A stretch of DNA of 64,000 bases from positions 1 to 64,000 of the forward strand of contig JAJYEE010000003.1 of NCBI GenBank assembly GCA_021790335.1. The letters are read 5' to 3'. The notes below the pieces were generated by a model that was given only the letters and a program-made list of their open reading frames with translations, searched no databases and was not told the DNA's origin. A program made the position numbers and the translations under genes. Below, piece by piece: positions 17,777-26,260 of the stretch. Source of the DNA: Pseudomonadota bacterium (lineage in GTDB: Bacteria; Pseudomonadota; Gammaproteobacteria; Acidiferrobacterales; UBA6901). Position 1 is the first letter of the stretch; each line of letters begins with the position of its first letter.

Positions 17777-18792
17777 ACCGCCGTCTTGAGCTTGTCTGTC
17801 CTGCTGGCAGTCTGCCAGCGCTGAGGGTAGCGGTCGATCACGGTGCCGACGCCGTGTACCTTGGTTTCCGCAATGCCACCAACGCGCGCAACTTCGCCGG
17901 CCTCAATTTTGACGATGGCGAGATGCGCCGCGGCATCCAATATGCGCACGAGCGCGGCGCGCGTGTGTTTCTCGCACTAAATACCTACGCGCGCGCCGGT
18001 CAGTGGAGCGATTGGACACGTGCGGCAGATCTCGCGGCGGATCTGGGCGTGGATGCGGTAATCCTTGCCGATCCGGGTCTGATGCGCTACTGCAGCGAGC
18101 GGCACCCGGAGTTGCGACTTCATCTGTCGGTGCAGGGGTCTGCCACCAACCCGGAGGCCATCGCATTTTATGCGCACCAGTTCGGCGTGCAGCGTGTGGT
18201 TTTGCCTCGTGTCCTGTCGCTCAACCAGGTTCGCTACGTGATTAGCAATGCACCGGTGGAAGTCGAAGTTTTCGGGTTCGGAAGCCTGTGCGTGATGGTT
18301 GAAGGCCGCTGTGCCCTGTCGTCCTATGTTACCGGAGAGTCACCAAATACCTGCGGCGTATGCTCGCCGGCGAAAGCCGTGCGCTGGGAGGAAACGGGAA
18401 GCAGCCGCCGGTCGCGATTGAACGGCGTGCTCATTGACGTGTATGCGCCTGGCGAAAGCGCCGGCTATCCGACGTTGTGCAAGGGACGGTTTATCGTCCG
18501 CGGAGGCCCGGATGCGTCGCCTGCGTACGCGTTGGAAGAGCCAACGAGTTTGAATGTCCTTGCAATCCTGCCGGAACTTCTCCAGTCCGGCATCGCGGCC
18601 ATCAAAGTCGAGGGGCGGCAGCGCAGCCCCGCCTACGTCGGTCAGGTCACGCGTGTTCTGCGTGCCGCACTGGATGCCTGCATGCGCGATCCCTCGGGCT
18701 ATGCGCCGCGCCCGGAATGGGTCGCTGAGCTGGACCGGCTGGCCGAGGGGCGGCAGCACACGCTCGGCGCCATTGATCGTGCCTGGCAATAG
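17773..18792 (+). CDS. ubiU: UbiU, O2-independent ubiquinone hydroxylase subunit (peptidase U32 family)
   Basis: A 339-residue U32-family protein. With UbiV it forms an Fe-S complex that hydroxylates ubiquinone precursors without O2. It opens LELVCPAGSLPALRVAVDHG, has HLSVQGSATNPEAIAFY, and the four cluster cysteines: LCVMVEGRC, NTCGVC and PTLCKGRF, at the spacing known for E. coli UbiU. Length matches the family (about 330). The TTG start at 17773 overlaps the preceding stop. Order yhcC-ubiU-ubiV-lplA/DUF116 on one strand implies one operon under the FNR-type box at 16129. Confidence 0.92.
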   Translation: MNRRLELVCPAGSLPALRVAVDHGADAVYLGFRNATNARNFAGLNFDDGEMRRGIQYAHERGARVFLALNTYARAGQWSDWTRAADLAADLGVDAVILADPGLMRYCSERHPELRLHLSVQGSATNPEAIAFYAHQFGVQRVVLPRVLSLNQVRYVISNAPVEVEVFGFGSLCVMVEGRCALSSYVTGESPNTCGVCSPAKAVRWEETGSSRRSRLNGVLIDVYAPGESAGYPTLCKGRFIVRGGPDASPAYALEEPTSLNVLAILPELLQSGIAAIKVEGRQRSPAYVGQVTRVLRAALDACMRDPSGYAPRPEWVAELDRLAEGRQHTLGAIDRAWQ

Positions 18793-18801
18793 CGGCCTAC
18801 C

Positions 18802-19746
18802 ATGACCGCGCCGTCTCGATCCGACTCGACCCCTGGCACTGTGGCCATGAAGCTGTCTCTTGGGCCCATCCAGTACTTCTGGGACCGGGACACGGTGATG
18901 CAGTTCTATGGACGTGTTGCCGAGTCTCCGGTGGACATCGTTTATCTGGGAGAGACGGTTTGTGCCAAGCGCCGTGCTCTGAATGCCGCAGATTGGCTTG
19001 ACATCGCAGCTCATCTTGCCGCCGCTGGCAAGGAGGTCGTACTGTCGACGCTGGTTCTGGTCGAAGCGGCTTCCGAACTGAGCCGCATGCGGCGCATCGT
19101 GGACAACGGGCTCTACCGCGTCGAAGCCAATGACATGGCGGCGGTGAACATGCTTTGTAGCGGCAAGCGTTTCGTTGCCGGTCCGCACATCAATATCTAT
19201 AACGGCGAAACGCTGCGGTTGTTTGCCGACCTGGGAGCTTTTCGCTGGATACCTCCGCTCGAGCTCGGTCGCGAAGCCGTGGCGGCACTGCAAGCAGTGC
19301 GTCCGGACGGCATGCAGACCGAGGTCTTTGCCTTCGGCCGCCTGCCGCTTGCCTTCTCAGCGCGCTGCTTTACGGCGCGTGCCCATGGTCTGCCGAAGGA
19401 TAGCTGCGAGTTCCGCTGCGCCGACTATCCGGATGGAATGGAACTGGAAACCCGCGACGGGCAGCAGTTCCTCGCCCTGAACGGCATACAGGTTCAGTCT
19501 GGCTACACGGCCAATCTCGTGCGCGAACTCCCGACACTGCAGGCGCTCAAGGTCGACGTGTTACGCCTTTCACCGCAGTCACGTGGCATGGAAACGGTCA
19601 TCGACTGGTTCCGGCGCGCCATCGACGGAAACGTCGATCTGGATGAGGCCGCCCGAGCGCTCGGAGACGCGGTGTCGACCGGCCCGTGCAATGGCTTCTG
19701 GCATGGCGTTGCCGGAATGGACTGGCTGTCGGAATTTGTGCCGTGA
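18802..19746 (+). CDS. ubiV: UbiV, O2-independent ubiquinone hydroxylase subunit
   Basis: A 314-residue U32-like partner of UbiU. Characteristic regions are LSLGPIQYFWDRDTVMQFYG near the start, VYLGETVCAKRR with the first cluster cysteine, VANMAAVNMLC-type core residues, and SARCFTARAHGLPKDSCEFRC with the remaining cysteines. It is about 300 residues in other bacteria; an internal ATG at codon 16 (18847) may be the true start, giving MKLSLGPIQY. Nine bases separate it from ubiU, and its stop overlaps the GTG of the next gene (GTGA), so all are co-translated. Confidence 0.92.
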   Translation: MTAPSRSDSTPGTVAMKLSLGPIQYFWDRDTVMQFYGRVAESPVDIVYLGETVCAKRRALNAADWLDIAAHLAAAGKEVVLSTLVLVEAASELSRMRRIVDNGLYRVEANDMAAVNMLCSGKRFVAGPHINIYNGETLRLFADLGAFRWIPPLELGREAVAALQAVRPDGMQTEVFAFGRLPLAFSARCFTARAHGLPKDSCEFRCADYPDGMELETRDGQQFLALNGIQVQSGYTANLVRELPTLQALKVDVLRLSPQSRGMETVIDWFRRAIDGNVDLDEAARALGDAVSTGPCNGFWHGVAGMDWLSEFVP

Positions 19747-21296
19747 CCGGCGCCGAGTGGACATGGCGGGATAGCGGGATCCTGTCCGGTCGCCGCAACT
19801 GCGGTATAGACAGTTGTGCACATGCCGGTGCTGCAGAGCTCGCACACCTGCGGTTTCACCGTTTCACGCCTAGCGTAATCGTGGGCGCGCACGAGGATCC
19901 CGAGCGTGTCGCGCGAATTGAGTACTGCACACAGCACGGAATCGGCGTCGCCAGGCGTTTGACGGGCGGTGGTGCGCTGTATCTGGACAATAACCAGCTG
20001 TGCTGGAGTCTGGCGATGCCGTCGGCATTCGGGCGCGTTGCCGGTGAGACCCTGCAGACTGCACTAGAGCGTCTTGTCCGGGCCGTGGCCGATGCCTTGT
20101 GCAGCCTGGGTGTCGCGGCGAAGTTCAAGGCGTTCAACGACGTTGAGATCGATGGCCGCAAGATTGCTTGTGGATTTCTGGCAGATGACGGGCGACGCAT
20201 GCTGTTTCAGGGAAGTCTGCTGTTGGACGTAGACGTAGAGACCATGCTCAAGGCGCTGCGGGTGCCGACCGAGAAGCTTTCTGCCCAGGGCATGCGCAGC
20301 GCCCGTGATCGATTCACCACTCTGCGCGAGCAGCTCGGAAGAATCCCGCTCCTGGAAGACATTGAGTACCGCATCGTACACGCCCTGGGGAAGGTGCTGG
20401 GCGTGCAGTTCCCGCCGCCGATGTGTGCGTCGCCGGGAGGCGCAGACCTGCCAGCGTCCCCGGAGGTCGTGCCACGGCCCATGTCGAATGACACGTTTCG
20501 CGCGTTCCATCGCACCGCCGGGGGAGTCCTGCATGCGGCGGTTGCATTGTGCAGTGGCGGCGCGGCGGTCCGGGACGTGCATCTTTCGGGAAGCATCCAG
20601 CTGAGTCCGCCGGATCTGTTTAGTCGAATCGAGCTCGCCCTCGCCGGGCAGCGTATCGACCAGTTTGGGAGACGGCTGGACCAGGCCTTGCAGGGGATGG
20701 ACTGGGAAATGGTTGGGGCGACCGCCGAGGATCTCCGTTACGTGTTGCAGCTGGCAGTGAATCATCGGCACGAGCAGGAGGATCTGGGGCTGGAGACCGC
20801 CGCGGCCAACATGCTCATGGTGCACAGTCCGGGGCGCGACCTGGAGCTGGGCGACATCCTGTCGCAGGCCACCGTCATGCTGGTTCCGTACTGCGCCAAG
20901 CCGCTGTGGTGCAAATGGCGCAGCCGTGACGGCTGCACCGAGTGCGGCCGTTGTGAGGTTGGCGAGGCCTACCGGCTGGCGCGCGAGCGAGGCATGCAGG
21001 TGGTCTCGATCGGCAACTACGAACACCTGCGCCAGACGCTGGACCGCCTGCGCGGCGAAGGCGCGGCGGCCTATGTAGGCATGTGCTGCGAGAATTTCTA
21101 CCTGAAGCGGCGCGTGGCCTTCGACGAGGCCGGCATACCGGCAGTCCTGATGGATATCAGCGGGTCGAACTGCTATGAGCTGCGCCAGGAGGATCTTGCC
21201 TATGCCGGTACTTTCCAGGCGAAATCACAGCTGAATATCGAGCTGGTGCGCAAGCTGACGGCTCGCATACCCTTATCCAGTGTCAGCAAATACTGA
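19743..21296 (+). CDS. Lipoate-protein ligase A-like protein fused to a DUF116 domain
   Basis: A 517-residue protein. Residues about 30-230 are LplA-like: SVIVGAHEDPE, RRLTGGGALYLDNNQLCWSL (71 onward) and NDVEIDGRKIACG with the adenylate-binding lysine at 140. Residues about 255-310 resemble the LplA accessory domain (GGVLHAAVALCSGG, LSGSIQLSPPDLFSRIE). Residues about 378-505 are DUF116: PYCAKPLWCKW, CTECGRC, AYVGMCCENF and DISGSNCYEL, rich in cysteine and probably binding Fe-S. The GTG start overlaps the ubiV stop (19743-19746). LplA attaches lipoate or another acyl group to proteins; the DUF116 role is unknown. The fusion suggests redox-linked acyl or lipoyl chemistry tied to anaerobic UbiUV, which is inference. 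Confidence 0.8.
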   Translation: MTGAEWTWRDSGILSGRRNCGIDSCAHAGAAELAHLRFHRFTPSVIVGAHEDPERVARIEYCTQHGIGVARRLTGGGALYLDNNQLCWSLAMPSAFGRVAGETLQTALERLVRAVADALCSLGVAAKFKAFNDVEIDGRKIACGFLADDGRRMLFQGSLLLDVDVETMLKALRVPTEKLSAQGMRSARDRFTTLREQLGRIPLLEDIEYRIVHALGKVLGVQFPPPMCASPGGADLPASPEVVPRPMSNDTFRAFHRTAGGVLHAAVALCSGGAAVRDVHLSGSIQLSPPDLFSRIELALAGQRIDQFGRRLDQALQGMDWEMVGATAEDLRYVLQLAVNHRHEQEDLGLETAAANMLMVHSPGRDLELGDILSQATVMLVPYCAKPLWCKWRSRDGCTECGRCEVGEAYRLARERGMQVVSIGNYEHLRQTLDRLRGEGAAAYVGMCCENFYLKRRVAFDEAGIPAVLMDISGSNCYELRQEDLAYAGTFQAKSQLNIELVRKLTARIPLSSVSKY

Positions 21297-21376
21297 CCCG
21301 ATGGTTGGCCTGGTGTTTCGGCCCTGAGCGGTATGTTTCGCCGGCAGCGGTTGCGACGTGTCTCAAAATCCTACGG

Positions 21377-21880
21377 CTATCTGGGTCTGCGCGAAGCCAC
21401 GGTGCCACTGGCCGCGAAATTGCGGATCAAGCCGGTCATTGCCAGACCGGCGCGCGGACCGAGCATCGAGACCGCATGGGTTTGCCAGTCGAACTCGAGT
21501 GCGTCCAGAAGATTCTTGATGTACAAAGCGGTTTCCGTATCCCCTTCCAGGCTCAGGCGGCGGGCAAAGAACAGCGTGTCGGGGTCTTCGGTACGGGTGG
21601 CGAGCTTCCAGTAGTCCGCAAGCGATCCGCGTATACGCACGTCGCAGGCGGAAACCTTCTTCGTACAGGCGTGGATCTGGGATCCGGCCACGCGGAGTCT
21701 CAGTGTGCAGGGAGCGTCGGAGATCTCGATGTCGATGCGCTTTCCCTCCAGTTCAGGCAGTCGCCGTTCGATCGTTTGGCCACGCAGCAGCCGGCTGAGA
21801 GCGTGCGCGACGACTTGTGCATGCACAGCTTCGGGAATCAGACGCAGGCCAAACAGAATAGGCTGGACGGGCAGACGCAT
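21377..21880 (-). CDS. ubiT: UbiT, SCP2-domain lipid-binding factor of anaerobic ubiquinone synthesis
   Basis: A 167-residue protein: MRLPVQPILFGLRLIPEAVH, AHALSRLLRGQTIERRLPEL, then the SCP2 core RIDIEISDAPCTLRLRVAG, VRIRGSLADYWKLATRTEDPDTLFFARRL in pieces, and ALEFDW. This is the YhbT/UbiT family, which binds quinone intermediates and is needed for O2-independent ubiquinone synthesis with UbiU and UbiV. The ATG at 21880 is chosen because the frame upstream is not protein-like and contains the promoter. It is convergent with the LplA/DUF116 gene. An FNR-type promoter precedes it. Confidence 0.9.
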   Translation of the reverse strand: MRLPVQPILFGLRLIPEAVHAQVVAHALSRLLRGQTIERRLPELEGKRIDIEISDAPCTLRLRVAGSQIHACTKKVSACDVRIRGSLADYWKLATRTEDPDTLFFARRLSLEGDTETALYIKNLLDALEFDWQTHAVSMLGPRAGLAMTGLIRNFAASGTVASRRPR

Positions 21881-21920
21881 AAATGGGTCCCTGATACGGT
21901 TGCGGTACGGATATTTGTCA

Positions 21921-21963
21921 ATAATACCCCGGGGGAGGTGACCATACGATTGATCCGCGTCAA
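21921..21963 (-). promoter_or_regulatory. FNR-type class II promoter of ubiT
   Basis: TTGAT-CCGC-GTCAA at 21950-21963 on the plus strand reads as an FNR palindrome (9 of 10 consensus positions). On the minus strand TATTAT lies at 21926-21921, a -10 whose first base is 30.5 bases from the box centre, within one base of class II FNR geometry. Predicted start of transcription is near 21915, about 35 bases before the ubiT ATG. Confidence 0.7.
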
Positions 21964-22634
21964 CAAATCCCTGGGCTGCCACAGCGGGCCAACAACGCGA
22001 ATCGCGAGATCCGGGACACGACGGGATCCCACGTCTGGCCAGGGCCGCCCGACGCTGCCTGGAAAGTCTCGGGTTTGGCGTTTTCCGTGTCTGCACCGGA
22101 CTTTCGCAGCTACCGGCCCCTGCAGCCGGAAATCGACCGGAGCGGGCCATTTCTGGCATTACCCCGGAGATTGGCACAACCGGGCTGTGCGGGGAAGGGG
22201 AAGGCTATGGGCAGCCTTTGTCGCCGCTCGCTACTGAAGGGACCTGTAGGCCGGGCATGAGAACCATGGTATGTAATAATAATTCATTATATTCATATAA
22301 TTATCGTGTTTTTATGACACCGCAAGACCGGGAAGCTGAGGGATGTTTCCGGATCCGAGACAGGACCTGCCCTGGCTGGGGTACGCCAGAAAAGATAGCG
22401 CCATGCCTGCGGACTGAGGTACCCTTGCGCTTTCAGGTAGCCTCCTTTCACGCGAGGCTGCCGGCTGCAGATTGAACGGCGGGCAGTGTGGATGTGTGCG
22501 GCAGGGCCGTGCAGCGGCGCTGCCGGAAGTTCGTCACTTACGGGAGCGGGATGTTGCCGGGGCCTGGTTCTGGCATGTCGAACCGACCGCCACGGCTTAC
22601 CGGCGATGTCGGCTCCCCGGTTGCCCTTTATTTT
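21964..22634. other. Divergent intergenic region between ubiT and hemN
   Basis: About 670 bases with no convincing gene. A sharply AT-rich island at about 22266-22316 contrasts with the GC-rich flanks and includes TATAAT at 22298-22303, with no good -35. It may hold the hemN promoter. No second FNR-type box was seen here. Confidence 0.45.
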
Positions 22635-24023
22635 ATGAACCATTCTCTCAAATTCGAACCAGAACTGCTGCGCCGCTACGACAAGGCCGGACCGCGCTAC
22701 ACGTCGTACCCGACGGCGGTCCAGTTTCATCAAGGTTTCGGCGAGCAGGAATACCGCGCCTGGGCTGCGCGTAGCAATGACGTCAATCGCGCGCCGCCGC
22801 TTTCGCTTTATGTTCACCTGCCTTTCTGTGACACCGTGTGCTACTACTGCGCGTGCAACAAAGTGGTTACCAAGGATCACTCGCGTGCGGCGCCTTATCT
22901 GCAGAGATTGTTCCGTGAGATCGCATTTCAGGGAGCTTTGTTTGATCGCTCCCGGCGGGTAGACCAGCTGCACTGGGGCGGGGGTACGCCGACATTCATC
23001 TCGCCAGCCGAAATGCGCGCGCTCATGGCATCGCTGAGCGAGCATTTCAGCCTGCGCAGTGATGACGGCGGGGAATATTCCATCGAGATCGACCCGCGCA
23101 CCGCCGGCGAGCCGACGATCCGGATGCTGCGCGAGCTTGGCTTTAATCGCATCAGTCTTGGGGTGCAGGACTTCGACCCGATGGTGCAGAAGGCGGTAAA
23201 CCGGGTGCAGTCCGAGCAGGAGACGATGGCTGTCCTCGATGCTGCCCGGGAGCACGGATTTCGGTCGGTCAACATCGACCTAATATACGGACTTCCCCAT
23301 CAAAGCCGGGAGAGTTTTGCGCGCACGCTCGATCGCGTCATCGCCGCCGGCCCGGAACGCTTGTCGGTGTTCAACTACGCACACCTTCCGGAACTGTTCA
23401 AGCCGCAACGGCGTATTAAAGCCGAGGATCTGCCGAGCGCGGCGGAGAAACTCGATATTTTGCAGCTTACCATCGAAAAGCTCGGGACGGCGGGCTACGT
23501 ATACATCGGCATGGATCATTTCGCGCGCCCGGACGACGAACTTGCCATAGCCCAGCGCAATGGCACTCTTTATCGAAATTTCCAAGGCTATTCCACCCAT
23601 GCCGATTGTGACCTCGTGGGCCTGGGGATCAGCGCGATCGGAAAGATTGGTGGAAGCTACAGCCAGAATGTGCGTACGCTGGATGAATATAATTCCGCGA
23701 TTGATGCAGACCGGCTCCCCGTGATGCGTGGCATAGAGCTGAGCAATGACGATGTGCTGCGGCGTGAGATCATTACCAGACTTATCTGTCACTTCGAACT
23801 CGACGTGGATGCGATCAGCGAGCGGTTTGCGATCCGCTTCTCGGATTACTTCGCACAGGAACTGGCGGAACTCCAGTCCATGCAGGACGACGGCCTGCTG
23901 GCGGTTGATTCGCATTCGATCCGAGTCCTGCCTTCCGGCAAGCTGCTTATCAGGAACATCTGCATGGTCTTCGACCGCTACCTGCGTGCCCAGAAGGAGC
24001 AACGCTTTTCCAAAGTGATCTGA
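22635..24023 (+). CDS. hemN: Oxygen-independent coproporphyrinogen III dehydrogenase
   Basis: A 462-residue HemN: YDKAGPRYTSYPTAVQFH at residue 14 onward, LYVHLPFCDTVCYYCACNK with the CxxxCxxCxC signature, QLHWGGGTPTFIS, and FNRISLGVQDFDPMVQKAVNR. It performs the radical SAM oxidative decarboxylation of coproporphyrinogen III without O2, in haem synthesis. Full length (family about 455). The ATG at 22635 is preferred to upstream codons, though without a strong ribosome site. It lies between ubiT and fnr, consistent with an anaerobic block. Confidence 0.95.
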   Translation: MNHSLKFEPELLRRYDKAGPRYTSYPTAVQFHQGFGEQEYRAWAARSNDVNRAPPLSLYVHLPFCDTVCYYCACNKVVTKDHSRAAPYLQRLFREIAFQGALFDRSRRVDQLHWGGGTPTFISPAEMRALMASLSEHFSLRSDDGGEYSIEIDPRTAGEPTIRMLRELGFNRISLGVQDFDPMVQKAVNRVQSEQETMAVLDAAREHGFRSVNIDLIYGLPHQSRESFARTLDRVIAAGPERLSVFNYAHLPELFKPQRRIKAEDLPSAAEKLDILQLTIEKLGTAGYVYIGMDHFARPDDELAIAQRNGTLYRNFQGYSTHADCDLVGLGISAIGKIGGSYSQNVRTLDEYNSAIDADRLPVMRGIELSNDDVLRREIITRLICHFELDVDAISERFAIRFSDYFAQELAELQSMQDDGLLAVDSHSIRVLPSGKLLIRNICMVFDRYLRAQKEQRFSKVI

Positions 24024-24365
24024 GCGTCCGTTGGACAGGCTTAGGTCCCTCATCTGTGCGATTCCTGTTGCCGGCCGATCGGACACCACATCGAGGTGGG
24101 CGCTCGCTTGATTCGATGTCCAGCGTCCGCAATGGACGTCAGTCGTTCAATGGCCCGCAAAGTGCGCCCCGTGCGGCAAGGCAGCCCAACCCGGATACCG
24201 ATTGGCACCAGAGTCAAACCGCTATATAGTCGGCTGACGTGTATGCACGGAAAGGTTTGTCCGGTGTCCGGATTGCACGCAGTCATCACGAGCCTAAATT
24301 ACGATAAATTGTAAGGCTATTTCCTGCGGGGCTGAGAATCCGTTCTTACAGGGGGTTTGCGGATC
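24024..24365. other. Intergenic region between hemN and fnr
   Basis: No gene supported and no clear FNR-type palindrome. The stretch 24290-24320 before fnr is AT-rich (around AATTACGATAAATTGTAAGG) and probably contains its promoter. Confidence 0.4.
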
Positions 24366-25112
24366 GTGTCTGACGCACTCATCAGCGACAAGCGAGGCGC
24401 TGCCGTGATCAGCATCGCCAGCATCAAGGCAGCCTGCAAGGACTGCTCGCTCCGGGAACTGTGCCTGCCGCTGGGTCTCGATGACGCCGACATGTTGGCG
24501 CTCGACCGGATTGTCAAGCGGCGGCGTACCGTACGCAAGGGCGAACACCTGTTTCGCATGGGAGAGCCGCTGCAGATGCTCTACGCCATACGTTCGGGTG
24601 CGATGAAGACCTCGGAGCTGCTCGGGGACGGGCGCATCCAGATTACTGGTTTCCAGCTGCCCGGCGAGATACTCGGCGTCGACGCGATCGATGGGGACCG
24701 CCATCGCTGCAATGCCGAGGCGCTCGGAATTTCGGAAGTTTGCGAGATTCCCTGGGACAAGCTCGAGGAACTTGCACAGCACATCAGCGGGTTGCAGCAT
24801 CAGCTTCTGCGCCTGATGAGCGGCGAGATTGGGCGCGAAGGCCAGCTGCTGCTCATGATCGGTAAGATGAGTGCCGACGAGCGCCTGCTTGCGTGTCTGC
24901 TCAATTTCTCTCAGCGCCAAATGCGGCTCGGTATGTCACCTACCGACATCAAGCTGCACATGTCCCGTCAGGATATGGGCGATTACCTGGGGCTTGCCTT
25001 GGAGACCGTAAGTCGTCTGTTTTCCCGATTCCAGGAGGAGGGTCTGCTTACCGTCCGGGGCAAGTACGTACACCTGACCAGCCTGGACGCGATCCATCGT
25101 CGCCTGACGTAA
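24366..25112 (+). CDS. fnr: FNR-type oxygen-sensing transcription regulator
   Basis: A 248-residue CRP/FNR protein. The N-terminal cluster ligands are CKDCSLRELC (cysteines 24, 27 and 33), the fourth is in SEVCEIPW, and the recognition helix is LALETVSRLFSRF, with the E..SR triad that reads TTGAT half-sites. It is a [4Fe-4S] O2 sensor, active without oxygen. The GTG at 24366 is chosen after GGGGG (24351-24355); a TTG three codons earlier is possible. FNR-type boxes are present at 16129 and 21950 in the genes beside it. Confidence 0.93.
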   Translation: MSDALISDKRGAAVISIASIKAACKDCSLRELCLPLGLDDADMLALDRIVKRRRTVRKGEHLFRMGEPLQMLYAIRSGAMKTSELLGDGRIQITGFQLPGEILGVDAIDGDRHRCNAEALGISEVCEIPWDKLEELAQHISGLQHQLLRLMSGEIGREGQLLLMIGKMSADERLLACLLNFSQRQMRLGMSPTDIKLHMSRQDMGDYLGLALETVSRLFSRFQEEGLLTVRGKYVHLTSLDAIHRRLT

Positions 25113-25174
25113 GCCGGTCGGTTGGCGGCACGATAATGGCCGCGAATTAAGCATGAGACTTCGGTCTAGGCAGC

Positions 25175-25211
25175 TATTGTCAACTCGGACAGGCGGTGAG
25201 GGTTGACAATA
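25175..25211 (+). promoter_or_regulatory. BirA-type operator upstream of bioB
   Basis: TATTGTCAAC (25175-25184) and GTTGACAATA (25202-25211) are a perfect inverted repeat. The core TTGTCAACT-N15-GGTTGACAA fits the BirA operator pattern TTGTAAACC-N15-GGTTTACAA in arm sequence and exactly in spacing. It ends 53 bases before the bioB ATG. Confidence 0.75.
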
Positions 25212-25263
25212 ACTGTCGCTTCGCCTAGTTTCGCCAGCTCGTCCAAGCCGTGAGCGACTATCC

Positions 25264-26244
25264 ATGTCCGCGATGACTGTCGACCAAGTCAATGTTCTGT
25301 TTGGTCTGCCATTCAATGACCTGCTGCATCGTGCCCATGTCATGCATCGGCAGAACTTCGACCCCAATGCGGTCCAGGTGAGCACACTGTTGTCCATCAA
25401 AACAGGGGGCTGCTCGGAAGATTGCGGCTATTGTTCGCAGGCCGCACGCTACCACACAGGGGTCGAGAGCCAGCCTCTCATGTCGGTCGAAGAGGTTTCG
25501 GACGCGGCGCGTGCCGCGAAAGCGAGCGGTGCGACCCGTTTTTGCATGGGGGCCGCGTGGCGCGGTCCGAAACAGCGAGACCTTGAGCCGGTGTTGGACA
25601 TGATCCGCGCAGTGCGTTCCCTGGGGCTTGAGACCTGTGTCACCCTGGGCATGTTGCGTGACGATCAGGCACGGCAATTGGCCGAAGCCGGGCTGGACTA
25701 CTATAACCATAATATCGATACCGCCCCGGATTTCTACGCGGAGGTAATCCATACGCATCGTTGGCAGGAGCGGATCGATACCCTGAACCTTGTGCGCCAG
25801 GCCGGCATCAAGGTCTGCAGTGGCGGAATTGTCGGCATGGGAGAGGCGCGTATTGATCGCGCCGGCCTGATTGCCCAGCTCGCAGCGCTGGATCCGCAGC
25901 CGGAAAGCGTGCCGATCAATCTGCTGGTGCGTATTCCCGGCACCCCTCTCGGCGATACGCCGGCGCTGGACCCGATTGAATTCGTGCGTACGATCGCGGT
26001 TACGCGGCTGGTGCTCGCACGCAGTTTCATCCGTCTATCCGCTGGCCGCCGCGAGATGCCGGAGGAATTGCAGGCGCTGTGCTTCTTTGCCGGCGCCAAT
26101 TCGATTTTCTACGGCGAGCGCCTGCTTACCGCGCCCAACCCGCAAACCGACCGGGACCTTGCCCTGTTCGGGAAGCTCGGCCTCCGCCCCATGTCGCCTG
26201 TCGCAGCGGCGGCGGAAGAGGGTCTAGACAAGACCGGCAGCTGA
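25264..26244 (+). CDS. bioB: Biotin synthase
   Basis: A 326-residue radical SAM enzyme that inserts sulfur into dethiobiotin. The SAM cluster is [19 protein letters not shown], followed by [39 protein letters not shown] and [14 protein letters not shown], which carries the arginine ligand of the [2Fe-2S] sulfur donor. Full length. The operator at 25175-25211 suggests repression by biotinylated BirA. It is monocistronic here and convergent with the arn operon; no bioF or bioH follows. Confidence 0.96.
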   Translation: MSAMTVDQVNVLFGLPFNDLLHRAHVMHRQNFDPNAVQVSTLLSIKTGGCSEDCGYCSQAARYHTGVESQPLMSVEEVSDAARAAKASGATRFCMGAAWRGPKQRDLEPVLDMIRAVRSLGLETCVTLGMLRDDQARQLAEAGLDYYNHNIDTAPDFYAEVIHTHRWQERIDTLNLVRQAGIKVCSGGIVGMGEARIDRAGLIAQLAALDPQPESVPINLLVRIPGTPLGDTPALDPIEFVRTIAVTRLVLARSFIRLSAGRREMPEELQALCFFAGANSIFYGERLLTAPNPQTDRDLALFGKLGLRPMSPVAAAAEEGLDKTGS

Positions 26245-26260
26245 TCGCCGGTCCGGCATT

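Noticed and set aside
18340..19293. A 317-codon minus-strand open frame
   Set aside because: It is antisense to ubiU and ubiV and has no domain features.
24210..24226. TTGGC...GTCAA considered as an FNR site near fnr
   Set aside because: The half-sites are six bases apart instead of four and one half is poor.
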